Notes: generated from the sequence alone by a model not told the origin. Positions 26,979-35,899 are shown, numbered from the stretch's first letter. The stretch: DNA of 64,000 nucleotides from Jeotgalibacillus sp. ET6 (GCF_029667115.1 NZ_JARUIU010000001.1:310001-374000), one strand, 5' to 3'. Made by a program: numbers and translations.

Positions 26979-27359
26979 TTAATTCTCCTCCCTGTACTGC
27001 TCAGAAATAGTTGTCATTCTCTTTCGGTTTACACCAAAGTCATACTCTCCTGTGCGGGATGCAGAGCGGAAATGAACCAAATTTGTCTGGTCATCAAACA
27101 GAAATTCCACGTCGTCTTTGAATTTAAATACTCTGCTTTTTACGACAGCATGTATATAATCGGTTTCATCTGTTTTTATTTCAGTCCGATCTAGAGCACC
27201 GATGATGGACTTAATCTTATTATGGCTTTCTGCAATGCTGCCTTTAAAAGGAAGCGGGTCCATCTTTTTTTGGGGTTGATCTGTTTGTGTGGATACATCA
27301 TTTTTCTTTTTTGATAAAGGAAGTAGCTTGCCATTTCGAATGCGGTTTCTTTTAGTCAT
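26979..27359 (-). CDS. DUF1499 family protein
   Basis: 126 residues from the ATG at 27359, with GGAGG seven bases before it; the longer frame lacks a site. The first 45 residues are basic and polar (KRNRIRNGKLLPLSKKKN); the rest has the DUF1499 pattern: DYIHAVVKSRVFKFKDDVEF, then FRSASRTGEYDFGVNRKRM. The function of the family is unknown. Coupling to the flavin oxidoreductase suggests a shared task in redox stress or envelope upkeep, which is inference only. Confidence 0.72.
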   Translation of the reverse strand: MTKRNRIRNGKLLPLSKKKNDVSTQTDQPQKKMDPLPFKGSIAESHNKIKSIIGALDRTEIKTDETDYIHAVVKSRVFKFKDDVEFLFDDQTNLVHFRSASRTGEYDFGVNRKRMTTISEQYREEN

Positions 27360-27530
27360 AAACAGCCTCCAGTAAATATGTAGTTTTTGCTGCGGTCGGT
27401 TCAAATACTTTCAAGGATAAAAATACAAATTGATTACATGTAAACCTGCAGCTAAACTACTCTTTACCCATTAGTCTGGCCGGATTAAACAAAACGAGTC
27501 AGGTATAAAAATATTTATAATATTCTCACC

Positions 27531-27640
27531 GGTTCACCGCGTTTCAGGCGGATGTTTTTCGCAGAAAAGGGACTGAAGCCTTCTCTGTGTTTTAGCTCTG
27601 ACAAGAATCAGCCCGCTGGCATCTGAGACGCTGTCTTCCA
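27531..27640 (-). repeat. Dispersed intergenic repeat, inverted copy
   Basis: Read on the minus strand it holds CAGAGCT, AGGCTTCAGTCCC and CATCCGCCTGAAACGCGGTGAACC, which match the middle and second modules of the copy at 12779. The terminal GAGCCTGGGACA hairpin is missing and an AT-rich stretch follows instead. The remainder of the 27360-27719 gap is AT-rich; I see no gene in it. Confidence 0.55.
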
Positions 27641-27719
27641 AACATAAACTGATTAAATTAAACTTTTTTTCAGTTATGTGCGAACTCTTTCTTAGATTCG
27701 ATTTAAAAAGACAAATAAT

Positions 27720-28043
27720 TCAGGAAATAAAGTAGTTAAAATATGTTACGATAACCACAATTAAAAAAACGAAAGTAAAAGCATAGCATGCGTAAAGAAT
27801 GATGCGGGGTTCAACAAGGTTTTCTTTTTTATCAAGCTGAACAGTCTCCATACTGCTTGAGAAGACGGAGCGGTTTGCTCTCGCCCAATTGCTTGGGGAA
27901 GTAAACATTCGTACAAATACAATCGAAGCAATTCCTATCATTACAGATACATCAATAAATGCAGTTTTTAGTCCAAAAGCGAGAGCCCCATTCGCAAGAA
28001 GCAATAGGATGAGGGTTCCAAAAAAATTTACAGCCTTCGTCAA
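27720..28043 (-). CDS. Small membrane protein, three or so spans
   Basis: About 107 residues from a TTG at 28043 (MTKAVNFFGTLILLLL); GAAAGGTG lies seven bases before it, while the upstream ATG at 28064 has no ribosome site. Hydrophobic spans at about 7-25, 28-45 and 82-104, with a polar loop RANRSVFSSSMETVQLDKKEN between the second and third. I do not recognise a family. It is divergent from the C39-like gene. Confidence 0.5.
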   Translation of the reverse strand: MTKAVNFFGTLILLLLANGALAFGLKTAFIDVSVMIGIASIVFVRMFTSPSNWARANRSVFSSSMETVQLDKKENLVEPRIILYACYAFTFVFLIVVIVTYFNYFIS

Positions 28044-28135
28044 GAAAACACACCTTTCTTTCATTCATGCTTATATTTTCCCACAATGAAATCAATGGCG
28101 CTATAAAAATATTCAAAAGAGAAAGCAGGTTTAAC

Positions 28136-28660
28136 ATGGAATCAAAAAAGATCATTCAGAACGTAAAAGGTTTTTCACAGTATGATGTTCCTTTGTCTCA
28201 AAGAGGTAAAAATTCAGCCTGTGGTCCCACCTCATTGGCCACAATACTGAATTACCATTACCCTCATTCAGAATCAGATGATCAATGGCTGAAAAAATGG
28301 TATATCCATTCTAAAGCGGGGTGGTTCGGCTTATCTGCCCGGAAGTTGATGAAAACAATGAGAGGGTTTGGTTTTACCAAAAAAGCTAGAAAAACAAAAT
28401 TCGTTGACCTATATATGCAGGAAATAAATCATAATCGTCCTGCAGCCATAAAATTTGATCAATGGTCTTCTTTCAAATGGATGTCTAAAAAATATACCTA
28501 CCGCTATCACTGGGTTACCGGTGTGGGGTATGAAAAAACGAGTAATGATTTTTTTCTGCTGGTACTGGATCATGGGAAAAACAAAAAAGCGATCCGCAGA
28601 ATTTCTTTTGTTCAAAATGCCCCTATTCTAACACTTGTTGCATTCACTCCCAACCAGTAA
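28136..28660 (+). CDS. C39-like cysteine peptidase-fold protein
   Basis: 174 residues. The papain-like C39 triad can be traced: Cys in SACGPTSLATIL, His in YRYHWVTGVGY and Asp in LLVLDHG. No ABC transporter domain is attached, so it is not a bacteriocin exporter peptidase; stand-alone Peptidase_C39_2 proteins are common in Bacillaceae and of unknown substrate. No signal peptide was seen from the chosen ATG, which has GCAGGT upstream. It is the last gene before a cre box and the threonine operon promoter. Confidence 0.7.
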   Translation: MESKKIIQNVKGFSQYDVPLSQRGKNSACGPTSLATILNYHYPHSESDDQWLKKWYIHSKAGWFGLSARKLMKTMRGFGFTKKARKTKFVDLYMQEINHNRPAAIKFDQWSSFKWMSKKYTYRYHWVTGVGYEKTSNDFFLLVLDHGKNKKAIRRISFVQNAPILTLVAFTPNQ

Positions 28661-28692
28661 ATCAATAGCAGACTAACCAACTAAGTTTTTAA

Positions 28693-28706
28693 TGTAAACG
28701 ATTACA
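28693..28706. promoter_or_regulatory. Perfect cre (CcpA) box before hom
   Basis: TGTAAACGATTACA satisfies every position of TGWAANCGNTNWCA. Its centre is about 85 bases before the predicted start site of the threonine operon (near 28785). In that position CcpA could act as an activator, but it could also serve the C39-like gene's 3' end or be unoccupied. Confidence 0.6.
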
Positions 28707-28749
28707 GTACTGGCACGAGTTATTTTTAAAAAAAGTTCTCTTTTTTGGG

Positions 28750-28778
28750 TTGTCACACGTTCTTTGAATCGATATAAT
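28750..28778 (+). promoter_or_regulatory. Sigma-A promoter of hom-thrC-thrB
   Basis: -35 TTGTCA (28750-28755), 17-base spacer, perfect -10 TATAAT (28773-28778). The predicted leader is only about 60 bases, and I see no T-box. Confidence 0.8.
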
Positions 28779-28843
28779 TGTCCGTATAATAAAAACAAAT
28801 GTCCTTCGTATAAATACATGCGGTAGGTGGAAGCAGGTGCCTT

Positions 28844-30145
28844 ATGACGAAAAAAGATCTGACAATTGGTATGCTGGGATTTGGTACGGTAGGCAGCGGT
28901 GTTGCTACTATGATCCGTGACAATGAGAAGGAACTGACACAACGCCTTGGGGTAAAGGTTAAGATAGGAAAAATCGTTGTGCGGGATATGGAAAAAGAAC
29001 GTGGTACTTATGTAGACGAAGGAGTGCTTTGCTCAAATGTTTCGGATGTCATTCGGGATTCTTCTATCGATGTAGTGGTAGAAGTGATGGGAGGAATAGA
29101 GGAAGCAAGAGAGGCAATTGAAGAAGCTTTAACAGCAGGCAAACCCGTCATCACTGCCAATAAAGACTTAATGGCTCTGCATGGTCATTCGCTCTTGCGT
29201 CTGGCTCATGAAAACAGCTGTGATTTGTATTATGAAGCGAGCGTAGCAGGAGGAATTCCGATTATCCGTACCCTTGAAGACGGCCTGGCATCAGACAGAA
29301 TTTCAGGGATCATGGGAATTGTGAACGGAACAACCAATTACATTCTCACAAAAATGAAGGAAGAAAAATGGTCCTATAATGAAGCGCTGAAAAAAGCACA
29401 GGAACTGGGTTTTGCTGAAAGCGATCCAACATCAGATGTGGAAGGATTGGATGCTGCCAGAAAAATGGCGATCCTGGCAACACTTGCTTTTTCGATGGAA
29501 GTTCATCTTGAAGACGTCTCAGTTGAAGGCATGACTGCTATCAGCACGGAAGATCTCGAGCTTGCTGAACAATTTGGATACAGCGTGAAAATGCTTGGGT
29601 TTGCTCATAGAGACCAGGATGGAATTGATGTCTCAGTTGAACCGGTCTTTTTGGCATCTTCTCATCCTTTGTCGTCTGTCAGAAATGAATACAATGCGGT
29701 CTATATATATGGAGATGCTGTCGGGGAAACAATGTTCTATGGACCAGGTGCAGGATCAATGCCTACTGCCACTTCGGTCGTATCAGATATCCTTGCTGCA
29801 TGCAGAAATCTATTGCTTGGAGTTGGAGGGAAACGAAGTCATAACCCTATGAATTCGAGGCATTTAAAAGGAGAAGATCAGCAAAGTGCCCAATTTTTTC
29901 ACCGCTTGCTTGTCAAAGATGAGATTGGCGTTTTTTCTGAATTAACATCCATTTACAGCAAGCATCACGCGAGTCTTGGCTCTATCATTCAACGACCGGG
30001 TGAAAAAGAAGGGGAAGCTGAGGTAATTCTGATTACCCATTCGTTATCGAGAAAGAATCAAACAGAGATCATAAATGAACTGAACGCTACATCATCAGTG
30101 AAACAAATTATATCCAATTACCGTGTAGAAGGCGGTGAAAGATGA
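28844..30145 (+). CDS. hom: Homoserine dehydrogenase
   Basis: 433 residues. N-terminal Rossmann motif [15 protein letters not shown], catalytic core [21 protein letters not shown] and [14 protein letters not shown] with the catalytic Lys region [16 protein letters not shown], then a C-terminal ACT domain (about 350-430, [20 protein letters not shown]) for threonine feedback. It reduces aspartate semialdehyde to homoserine, the branch to threonine and methionine. First gene of hom-thrC-thrB; it overlaps the thrC ATG pair. AGGTG precedes the ATG. A perfect cre box upstream suggests carbon control in addition to amino-acid control. Confidence 0.96.
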   Translation: MTKKDLTIGMLGFGTVGSGVATMIRDNEKELTQRLGVKVKIGKIVVRDMEKERGTYVDEGVLCSNVSDVIRDSSIDVVVEVMGGIEEAREAIEEALTAGKPVITANKDLMALHGHSLLRLAHENSCDLYYEASVAGGIPIIRTLEDGLASDRISGIMGIVNGTTNYILTKMKEEKWSYNEALKKAQELGFAESDPTSDVEGLDAARKMAILATLAFSMEVHLEDVSVEGMTAISTEDLELAEQFGYSVKMLGFAHRDQDGIDVSVEPVFLASSHPLSSVRNEYNAVYIYGDAVGETMFYGPGAGSMPTATSVVSDILAACRNLLLGVGGKRSHNPMNSRHLKGEDQQSAQFFHRLLVKDEIGVFSELTSIYSKHHASLGSIIQRPGEKEGEAEVILITHSLSRKNQTEIINELNATSSVKQIISNYRVEGGER

Positions 30146-31203
30146 TGTGGCAGGGACTGATAAAAGAATTCGAAGAGTGGCTTCCCGTTACTCCGTCTAC
30201 GCCAAATGTGAGCCTTTTAGAAGGCAACACACCCCTAGTGCCTCTGATTCACTTATCCAAAGAGTGGGGGATCGATCTTCACGTGAAACTTGAAGGAGCG
30301 AATCCAACAGGTTCTTTTAAAGACCGTGGGATGGTAATGGCCGTTGCAAAAGCAAAGGAGGAAGGAAGCAAAGCAATCATATGCGCATCGACTGGAAATA
30401 CTTCTGCTTCTGCAGCAGCATACGGGGCAAGAGCGGGACTGAGGACAATTGTCGTCATACCGGATGGACGAATCGCTCTTGGAAAACTTGCCCAAGCACG
30501 GATGTACGGGGCGGATATTGTTTCAATTGACGGCAATTTTGATGAAGCTCTGACACTTGTTAGAAGAATAAGTGAGGAAGAAGATATTACTCTAGTAAAC
30601 TCCGTGAATCCATTTCGTCTCGAAGGACAAAAAACGGCAGCATTTGAGGTTCTAAGCCAGCTTGGCAAAGTCCCTGACCTGCTGGCGCTTCCTGTGGGGA
30701 ATGCAGGAAACATCTCTGCTTATTGGAAAGGGTTCACAGAATACCAGGATAAACACGGGGGAAGCCGGCCTGTATTATTAGGAGTCCAGGCAGAGGGAGC
30801 AGCACCTATTGTCCTGAACCGTATCGTGGAGCAGCCTGAAACCGTGGCTACTGCTATTCGAATAGGGCATCCCGCCAGCTGGAAACTGGCTTTGAACGCA
30901 TTAAAAGAATCTGCAGGTGATATTTTAGCAGTATCTGATGAAGAAATTCTTAAAGCCTACCAGCTTCTAGCTAAAAAAGAAGGGATCTTTGCTGAACCAG
31001 CATCCTGCGCTTCAATAGCCGGATTGAAAAAGAAGGTAGAGGCTGGTTTGATAGAGAAAGGCAGTACGGTTGTGGCTGTATTGACAGGAAACGGCTTGAA
31101 AGATCCTGAGACAGCTATACAATCCTCTGATCTCGAGCCGGTTAAAATTAGAGCCAATATAAATGAATTGCGGGCGGAGCTGAAGGGAGGAGTAAAAGTA
31201 TGA
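30145..31203 (+). CDS. thrC: Threonine synthase
   Basis: 352 residues from the second of two ATG codons (MWQGLIKEF, as in other bacilli); the first, at 30142, overlaps the hom stop. PLP Lys lies in [11 protein letters not shown], the phosphate loop in GNAGNISAY, and [15 protein letters not shown] completes the fold. It converts O-phosphohomoserine to threonine and phosphate. The overlap with hom and with thrB (four bases) ensures coupled translation. Confidence 0.96.
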   Translation: MWQGLIKEFEEWLPVTPSTPNVSLLEGNTPLVPLIHLSKEWGIDLHVKLEGANPTGSFKDRGMVMAVAKAKEEGSKAIICASTGNTSASAAAYGARAGLRTIVVIPDGRIALGKLAQARMYGADIVSIDGNFDEALTLVRRISEEEDITLVNSVNPFRLEGQKTAAFEVLSQLGKVPDLLALPVGNAGNISAYWKGFTEYQDKHGGSRPVLLGVQAEGAAPIVLNRIVEQPETVATAIRIGHPASWKLALNALKESAGDILAVSDEEILKAYQLLAKKEGIFAEPASCASIAGLKKKVEAGLIEKGSTVVAVLTGNGLKDPETAIQSSDLEPVKIRANINELRAELKGGVKV

Positions 31204-32117
31204 CATTTACTCCATTTCAGGTTCGAGTCCCAGCTACTACAGCCAATTTAGGACCTGGATTTGATTCAATCGGAGCAGCCTTAAACTTGTATCAATACAC
31301 GGTGGTGACCCCCTCTTTAGAATGGAATATTCAATATGAGGAGGAGAGCCACGGGTGTCTTCCTACAGATGAGCGCAATTTAATCTTGTCTACAATCAGA
31401 AAAATGGAGAAGCAATTTAATAGGCAAGCACCGCCTGCTTCTCTTTCTGTCATATCTCAAATCCCATTATCCAAAGGGATGGGAAGCAGTGCAGCAGCTA
31501 TCGTGACAGCCATCGCGATCGGGGATTTTCTGATGTCTTTATCTTTATCAGATTCTGAGAAAATAAAGCTGGCTTGTGATATAGAAGGACACCCTGATAA
31601 TGTATCTGCAGCTGTACTTGGAGGAGTAACTGTCAGCAGATATACAAAAGATGAATTTTCAACCCTAAAGCTGGATACTTCTGAAGTCAGTGTACTCCTA
31701 TTAGTTCCTTCTCATGAAATGATCACTGCTGACTCCCGTAAAATAATTCCAGATGAAATTTCACATTCGTCAGCAATCCGGACAAGTGCAGCTGCAAACC
31801 TGATGATTGCTGCAATCATGAATAAGGATTGGAAGACTGCAGGCAAAATGATGGAAAAAGATGAGTATCATGAGCCTTATCGGGCAAAATCGATTGATTC
31901 CTTTCATCAGATTCGAAAAGAAGCGGGCATGCTTGGAGCCTATGCTACAACGGTAAGTGGAGCAGGACCCGCAATCATAATATTCAGCAATAAAGAAGAT
32001 TTAGAATCGCTCTCAAGCAAACTTAAAGACTCTTTCCGGGATTATTCCTTTATTAATTCAGCCATTTCTAAAACAGGATGTTCAATTGCTCCTGTTTATT
32101 TAAAGGAAAATGTGTAA
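31200..32117 (+). CDS. thrB: Homoserine kinase
   Basis: 305 residues, GHMP kinase family. [17 protein letters not shown] near the N-terminus and the ATP loop [14 protein letters not shown] are intact; the C-terminal [15 protein letters not shown] completes the fold. It phosphorylates homoserine, the substrate of the preceding thrC. The ATG overlaps the thrC stop (ATGA), with GGAGG upstream. A terminator starts at its stop codon, closing the operon. Confidence 0.96.
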   Translation: MTFTPFQVRVPATTANLGPGFDSIGAALNLYQYTVVTPSLEWNIQYEEESHGCLPTDERNLILSTIRKMEKQFNRQAPPASLSVISQIPLSKGMGSSAAAIVTAIAIGDFLMSLSLSDSEKIKLACDIEGHPDNVSAAVLGGVTVSRYTKDEFSTLKLDTSEVSVLLLVPSHEMITADSRKIIPDEISHSSAIRTSAAANLMIAAIMNKDWKTAGKMMEKDEYHEPYRAKSIDSFHQIRKEAGMLGAYATTVSGAGPAIIIFSNKEDLESLSSKLKDSFRDYSFINSAISKTGCSIAPVYLKENV

Positions 32118-32143
32118 CCACCTCAAAACAAGGTGGTTTTTTG
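32116..32143 (+). terminator. Terminator after thrB
   Basis: AACCACCT-CAAAACA-AGGTGGTT followed by TTTTTG; it begins within the thrB stop codon. Confidence 0.88.
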
Positions 32144-32285
32144 TTTGTCTATAAAGGGAAGTAATAACTATTCTTTCATTTATCGGCAATTAGATGTCGA
32201 AAATGAACTCGAATAAACAGCATGGAGTTATTTATTTTATCAAACACGGAAATAATAAATCATCTTATACAAAGGAGAGATTGTA

Positions 32286-33155
32286 ATGGAGTTTACAAAT
32301 CAGCAAAAAGGCGGCCAGCCGGCTCAGCATCAGAATCAGCAGCCCGGGGAAACAAATCAAATGAATCCCGAGCCGATTCACAATGATCCGGATTATAAAG
32401 GTTCAGGTAAATTACAGGGTAAAGTAGCCCTTGTTACAGGAGGAGACAGCGGAATCGGCAAAGCAGCGGCCATTGCCTATGCAAAAGAAGGGGCAGATGT
32501 TGCCATTATCTATTTAGAAGAACATGAAGATGCTAAAATGACTAAAGAAGAAATCCTGCAATACGGAGGCAAATGTCTTTTGCTTTCAGGAGATGTTGGA
32601 AATGAGGAATTCTGCAAGCTTGCTGTGCAAAACACTGTAAATGAATTAGGCTCCCTTCATATTCTGGTGAATAATGCTGCAGAACAGCATCCTCAGCAGT
32701 CTATTGAGGAAATCTCAACTGAGCAGCTTGAAAAAACATTTAAAACCAATATTTTTTCTATGTTTCATTTAGTGAAGGCTGCACTGCCCCATTTAAAAGA
32801 AGGAAGCACGATTATCAATACGGGTTCTGTAACTGCTTATGCAGGCAATGAAACACTAATTGACTACTCAGCAACAAAAGGGGCTATTGCTACATTTACC
32901 CGCTCTCTTTCAAAATCACTAGTAAGCAGAAAAATACGGGTAAACTCAGTTGCGCCTGGTCCTATTTGGACGCCGCTGATCCCCTCCACATTTGAAGCAG
33001 ACAAAGTAGAAAAATTCGGTGTGGATGCCCCAATGGAGAGACCGGGTCAACCGGCAGAACTAGCACCCGCTTATGTTTTGCTCGCATCAGACGACTCGAG
33101 CTATATGACTGGTCAAACCATCCACATCAATGGTGGAACATTCGTGACAAGTTAA
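32286..33155 (+). CDS. Short-chain dehydrogenase, YdaD/YhdF general-stress type
   Basis: 289 residues. A 40-residue Gln/Pro-rich N-terminal extension precedes the SDR domain, as in the B. subtilis general-stress proteins YdaD and YhdF. NAD(P) motif VTGGDSGIGKAAAI, NNAAEQ, and the catalytic Ser-Tyr-Lys in GSVTAYAGNETLIDYSATKG. C-terminal MTGQTIHINGG. The substrate is unknown. AAAGGAGAG precedes the ATG by seven bases. A weak sigma-B-like pair (GTTTTT 32136, GGGAAG 32156, 14-base spacer) overlaps the thrB terminator and could give stress control; I rate it low. Confidence 0.85.
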   Translation: MEFTNQQKGGQPAQHQNQQPGETNQMNPEPIHNDPDYKGSGKLQGKVALVTGGDSGIGKAAAIAYAKEGADVAIIYLEEHEDAKMTKEEILQYGGKCLLLSGDVGNEEFCKLAVQNTVNELGSLHILVNNAAEQHPQQSIEEISTEQLEKTFKTNIFSMFHLVKAALPHLKEGSTIINTGSVTAYAGNETLIDYSATKGAIATFTRSLSKSLVSRKIRVNSVAPGPIWTPLIPSTFEADKVEKFGVDAPMERPGQPAELAPAYVLLASDDSSYMTGQTIHINGGTFVTS

Positions 33156-33188
33156 TCCTCAGATAATCAAAAAAAGACAGAACAAAAA

Positions 33189-33214
33189 AAGTCCCTGCAA
33201 TCATGCAGGGACTT
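33189..33214. terminator. Bidirectional terminator after the SDR gene
   Basis: AAGTCCCTGCA-ATCA-TGCAGGGACTT, perfect eleven-base stem, with A-run before and T-rich sequence after. Confidence 0.88.
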
Positions 33215-33236
33215 ATGTGATTAAAGTCAATAATTT

Positions 33237-33395
33237 TTAAGGATCATCTACATATTCCCATCCATCTTCACGGTGTTCAGCAAGCTCTTGAACTTCATCC
33301 TCTTTCATTCCTGATCCGAGAAGCTGATGTGCCTTGATTTTTTGAGAATGGCTTCTGCCAGTTTTTTCGAGCTCTTCATGATCAGATCGGGCCAT
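33237..33395 (-). CDS. Small charged protein, unknown
   Basis: 52 residues from the ATG at 33395, seven bases after GGAGGTGGA. Sequence starts MARSDHEELEKTGRSHSQKI and ends EHREDGWEYVDDP. Hydrophilic, no cysteine; likely helical in the middle. I recognise no family, but the strong ribosome site supports a real gene. It shares a terminator with the SDR gene. Confidence 0.6.
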   Translation of the reverse strand: MARSDHEELEKTGRSHSQKIKAHQLLGSGMKEDEVQELAEHREDGWEYVDDP

Positions 33396-33478
33396 CTTAT
33401 CCACCTCCATGAAGTCTGGTGCGTTCATCCCTATTTTATCATAAAATGAGTTTTTTATGCAGACGCTTTTTAGCGTGA

Positions 33479-33685
33479 TCAGGGATGGGATTTTTCACTT
33501 GAAGAAGAAGATTTCGTGCGGTGTTTATTTTTCTCGTCTTTCATATCTTGTTTTTGATCCTCCATTGGAATGGGATCCGTCATCTGTTCATCCTCAAATT
33601 TATCCAGGATGCTTTCTTTTTCACTGTTCAGGCTATCAGGTTGATCATATTTATTTGAAGTGCGGTTATGCTTATTTTTAGACAT
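33479..33685 (-). CDS. Small highly charged protein, low complexity
   Basis: 68 residues made mostly of Lys, Asp, Glu, Ser and Asn, with a six-residue SSSSSE run near the C-terminus. Probably disordered. RBS AAAGGAGG is excellent and correctly spaced from the ATG at 33685, so translation is likely. No family recognised. It is divergent from the YtxH-like gene across about 150 bases, and such small hydrophilic proteins are often stress or spore proteins, which is an inference. Confidence 0.6.
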   Translation of the reverse strand: MSKNKHNRTSNKYDQPDSLNSEKESILDKFEDEQMTDPIPMEDQKQDMKDEKNKHRTKSSSSSEKSHP

Positions 33686-33776
33686 CGTAAAACCTCCTTT
33701 TTTTATGTATTCCCAATGATTCCCACATTAAACGTATATATGATTCGTGATAATAATAAATCGTTTACAACAAAAG

Positions 33777-33802
33777 GTTTATCTAATAAGAATTAAGGAA
33801 AT
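33777..33802 (+). promoter_or_regulatory. Possible sigma-B promoter for the YtxH-like gene
   Basis: GTTTAT (33777-33782), 14-base spacer, GGAAAT (33797-33802). Each box has one mismatch to the sigma-B pattern; low confidence. Confidence 0.3.
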
Positions 33803-33834
33803 AGAAATACTATGAATAAATAGGAGGGTTTTAA

Positions 33835-34128
33835 ATGGGCATGAAACGCTATGCATTACTCGGCCTCGGCGCAGCAGGCTACGCTTATTTTAAAAATAAG
33901 GATAATCGTGAAAAAGCAACCGTTGCTTTTAACGATACTAAAGAAAAAATTAACCAGCTGATTGATCAGGCGAAGCAGTCTATGAATGATCAGGAAAGTC
34001 AGGCGCCTAAAGCAACCGGATCTTATGATCTTGAAGATGAAAAGATGCAGGAAGAGGGTGCGCAGACATCTGTTCAGTATTTTAATGAAAAGCAGGAGCA
34101 GTCTTCTGATAAAACTAATCAGTTTTAA
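33835..34128 (+). CDS. YtxH-like small stress protein
   Basis: 97 residues. An N-terminal hydrophobic segment with LLGLGAAGYAYF is followed by a charged, helical stretch (NREKATVAFNDTKEKINQLIDQAKQ, positions 21-45) and a disordered acidic tail. This is the layout of YtxH-type general-stress proteins, but similarity is compositional and I do not claim orthology. AGGAGG precedes the ATG. A hairpin downstream ends the transcript. Confidence 0.6.
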   Translation: MGMKRYALLGLGAAGYAYFKNKDNREKATVAFNDTKEKINQLIDQAKQSMNDQESQAPKATGSYDLEDEKMQEEGAQTSVQYFNEKQEQSSDKTNQF

Positions 34129-34145
34129 ACGAACATCCTGAGATT

Positions 34146-34171
34146 AAGGGGCAGATGGATCATCTGTCCTT
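34146..34171 (+). terminator. Terminator after the YtxH-like gene
   Basis: AAGGGGCAGATG pairs with CATCTGTCCTT across a three-base loop, then TATTT. Confidence 0.6.
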
Positions 34172-34204
34172 ATTTCCTGTGGACGTAGATCAGTTTTATC
34201 ACAG

Positions 34205-34233
34205 TTGACAAAAAAGTATCGATAAAGTAAAAT
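34205..34233 (+). promoter_or_regulatory. Sigma-A promoter of the ydjO-like gene
   Basis: Perfect -35 TTGACA (34205-34210), 17-base spacer, -10 TAAAAT (34228-34233). Start site near 34240, giving an untranslated leader of about 134 bases. Confidence 0.75.
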
Positions 34234-34373
34234 AGTGTTAAGTACTACTCGTATATCAAATTTTCTTTCACTTAATATGAAGCTTGAGATTATTCACAGC
34301 TTTATCATTGAGTGATTTATTTTTTTGAGCAATCTGGATTAATGGACAATGGTTCTTGAAGGGAGACAAAACT

Positions 34374-34574
34374 ATGTTTCAGCGTAAGCCAACAGAAGAA
34401 GTGGTTAAAGAAGAAACTCCAGTTTGGGAATGCTCATCTGATGAATGCAAAGGGTGGATGAGATCTAATTTTTCAAGTCACGGGGAAGGTTCTCCAACTT
34501 GTCCAATCTGCGGAAGCAAAATGGAAGAAGGTTCACGACTGCTTGAAGTGATTCCTAATCCGCGTAAATTTTAA
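34374..34574 (+). CDS. ydjO: Cold-inducible protein YdjO-like, zinc-ribbon type
   Basis: 66 residues from the ATG at 34374, with AAGGGAGA upstream. Two cysteine pairs, WECSSDEC and CPICGSKM, form a likely zinc ribbon; the spacing and WMRSNF between them match the YdjO family of cold-inducible proteins. The function is unknown; nucleic-acid or protein contact is plausible. The long leader (about 34240-34373) is in keeping with post-transcriptional cold control. Confidence 0.72.
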   Translation: MFQRKPTEEVVKEETPVWECSSDECKGWMRSNFSSHGEGSPTCPICGSKMEEGSRLLEVIPNPRKF

Positions 34575-34580
34575 TTTGAA

Positions 34581-34617
34581 GCAGCCGTTCCTGTCCTGTT
34601 CAGGAGCGGCTGTTTTT
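34581..34617 (+). terminator. Terminator after the ydjO-like gene
   Basis: GCAGCCGTTCCTG pairs with CAGGAGCGGCTG, seven-base loop, then TTTTT. Confidence 0.9.
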
Positions 34618-34639
34618 ATATGATCTTCATATCCCCAAT

Positions 34640-34668
34640 TTCAAATAGGTACGTACCTGTGCTATAAT
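34640..34668 (+). promoter_or_regulatory. queC promoter with palindrome in the spacer
   Basis: -35 TTCAAA (34640-34645), 17-base spacer, -10 TATAAT (34663-34668). The spacer contains a perfect 12-base palindrome AGGTACGTACCT (34647-34658), a possible operator. Confidence 0.65.
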
Positions 34669-34689
34669 ACAAAATGATATTGGATAAAA

Positions 34690-34726
34690 AAGAGGTTCGC
34701 GACCATCCCTCTATAAAAAACTAGGG
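34690..34726 (+). ncRNA. preQ1-I riboswitch
   Basis: The sequence AGAGGTTCGCGACCATCCCT followed by CTATAAAAAACTAGGG matches the class I preQ1 aptamer: P1 stem AGAGG/CCTCT, loop, and the A-rich tail ending in CTA that forms the H-type pseudoknot. It lies in the leader of queC, the expected target. The aptamer senses 7-aminomethyl-7-deazaguanine. Confidence 0.93.
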
Positions 34727-34758
34727 ACAAAGAGCTGAGGGTCAGTACTTGTCTTTTT
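34726..34758 (+). terminator. Riboswitch expression-platform terminator
   Basis: GACAAAGAGCTGA can pair with TCAGTACTTGTC (with an internal mismatch), followed by TTTTT. Ligand binding would favour this stop. A second small hairpin CTTCTATCAATAGAAG (34773-34788) touches the first bases of the queC ribosome site. Confidence 0.6.
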
Positions 34759-34801
34759 CGTGAGCACTCTTTCTTCTATCAATAGAAGAGGAGGTTTTTT
34801 T

Positions 34802-35467
34802 ATGGATAAAAATCAAAAAGCGCTGGTTGTTTTCAGCGGAGGTCAGGATAGTACAACTTGTTTATTTTGGGCTTTAAAACAATTTGCCCATGTCGAGGCG
34901 GTTACTTTTGAATATGGGCAGCGGCATCATAAGGAAATTGAAGTAGCCAGACAGATTACAGAGGAATTGGATGTCCGTCATCATGTTCTGGATATGAGTC
35001 TCCTTAATCAGCTTGCTCCTTCTGCTTTAACCCGGACGGATCAGCCGATAGAAGAGAAAGAAGGGGAGCTGCCTTCTACTTTCGTGCCCGGAAGAAATCT
35101 TCTTTTTATGTCTTTTGCTGCGGTGCTGGCAAAGCAAATTGGGGCACGGCATTTAATTACAGGGGTATGCGAAACGGATTTTAGCGGCTACCCTGATTGT
35201 CGTGATGTTTTTATGAAGTCTTTAAATGTAACCATCAATTTATCGATGGAAGAGGATTTTGTTCTTCATACTCCTCTTATGTGGCTCGACAAGGCACAAA
35301 CGTGGGAGCTTGCGGATGAATTGCAGGCATTTGACTACATTAAAGAGCATACGCTAACCTGCTACAACGGGCTGATGGGAACCGGCTGCGGGGAGTGTCC
35401 TGCCTGCAGACTAAGAAATAAGGGGATGAATGAATTCCTGGAGAAAAAGGAGGCGAAAACGACGTGA
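34802..35467 (+). CDS. queC: 7-cyano-7-deazaguanine synthase QueC
   Basis: 221 residues. PP-loop [15 protein letters not shown] near the N-terminus for ATP, and a C-terminal zinc site with [19 protein letters not shown]. It makes preQ0 from 7-carboxy-7-deazaguanine and ammonia, an intermediate of queuosine. AGAGGAGG eight bases before the ATG fixes the start. Its stop overlaps the queD start (GTGA). Controlled by the preQ1 riboswitch upstream. Confidence 0.96.
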   Translation: MDKNQKALVVFSGGQDSTTCLFWALKQFAHVEAVTFEYGQRHHKEIEVARQITEELDVRHHVLDMSLLNQLAPSALTRTDQPIEEKEGELPSTFVPGRNLLFMSFAAVLAKQIGARHLITGVCETDFSGYPDCRDVFMKSLNVTINLSMEEDFVLHTPLMWLDKAQTWELADELQAFDYIKEHTLTCYNGLMGTGCGECPACRLRNKGMNEFLEKKEAKTT

Positions 35468-35898
35468 TACAACAAATATATCCCTCCCCAAACCATTCAT
35501 ATTCCTATGAATTAAACAAGGATCTTCATTTCGCTGCGGCTCATTCCATCCCGCATGAAGGAGCAGGCAAATGCCAAAACGTTCACGGACACACCTACTT
35601 TGCCAACGTGACCATAGCAGGAGATGAGCTGGATGATTCAGGATTTCTTGTGAATTTTAAAACGATAAAAAACTTGCTGCATGACCGGTTTGACCATGGA
35701 GTTTTAAATGAAGATGACCGCTTTCCGGCAGAAAGCGCAAATACCTTTCCTACAACAGAGGTCGTAGCAAGAGTCATGCATGAAATTATTCAGGAGCATC
35801 TTGATCAAACAGCAAACAAGCCTGTTTGCCTGCAAATTTATCTGCGTGAAACACCAACGAGCTATGTTATTTATCGTCCTAAGTCAGGGAGGGTGTAA
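35464..35898 (+). CDS. queD: 6-carboxytetrahydropterin synthase QueD
   Basis: 144 residues. Zinc ligands appear as His in [10 protein letters not shown] and HVHGH-type [11 protein letters not shown]; catalytic residues in FDHGVLNE and the PTTEVVARV stretch match the family. It converts dihydroneopterin triphosphate to 6-carboxytetrahydropterin. GTG start overlaps the queC stop by four bases, so translation is coupled. Confidence 0.95.
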   Translation: MIQQIYPSPNHSYSYELNKDLHFAAAHSIPHEGAGKCQNVHGHTYFANVTIAGDELDDSGFLVNFKTIKNLLHDRFDHGVLNEDDRFPAESANTFPTTEVVARVMHEIIQEHLDQTANKPVCLQIYLRETPTSYVIYRPKSGRV

Positions 35899-35899
35899 C

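Noticed and set aside
28067-28135. Longer N-terminus for the C39-like protein.
   Set aside because: No ribosome site before the upstream start; GCAGGT precedes the ATG at 28136.
32136-32161. Sigma-B promoter for the SDR gene.
   Set aside because: Boxes are imperfect and overlap the thrB terminator; kept only as a remark in the gene entry.
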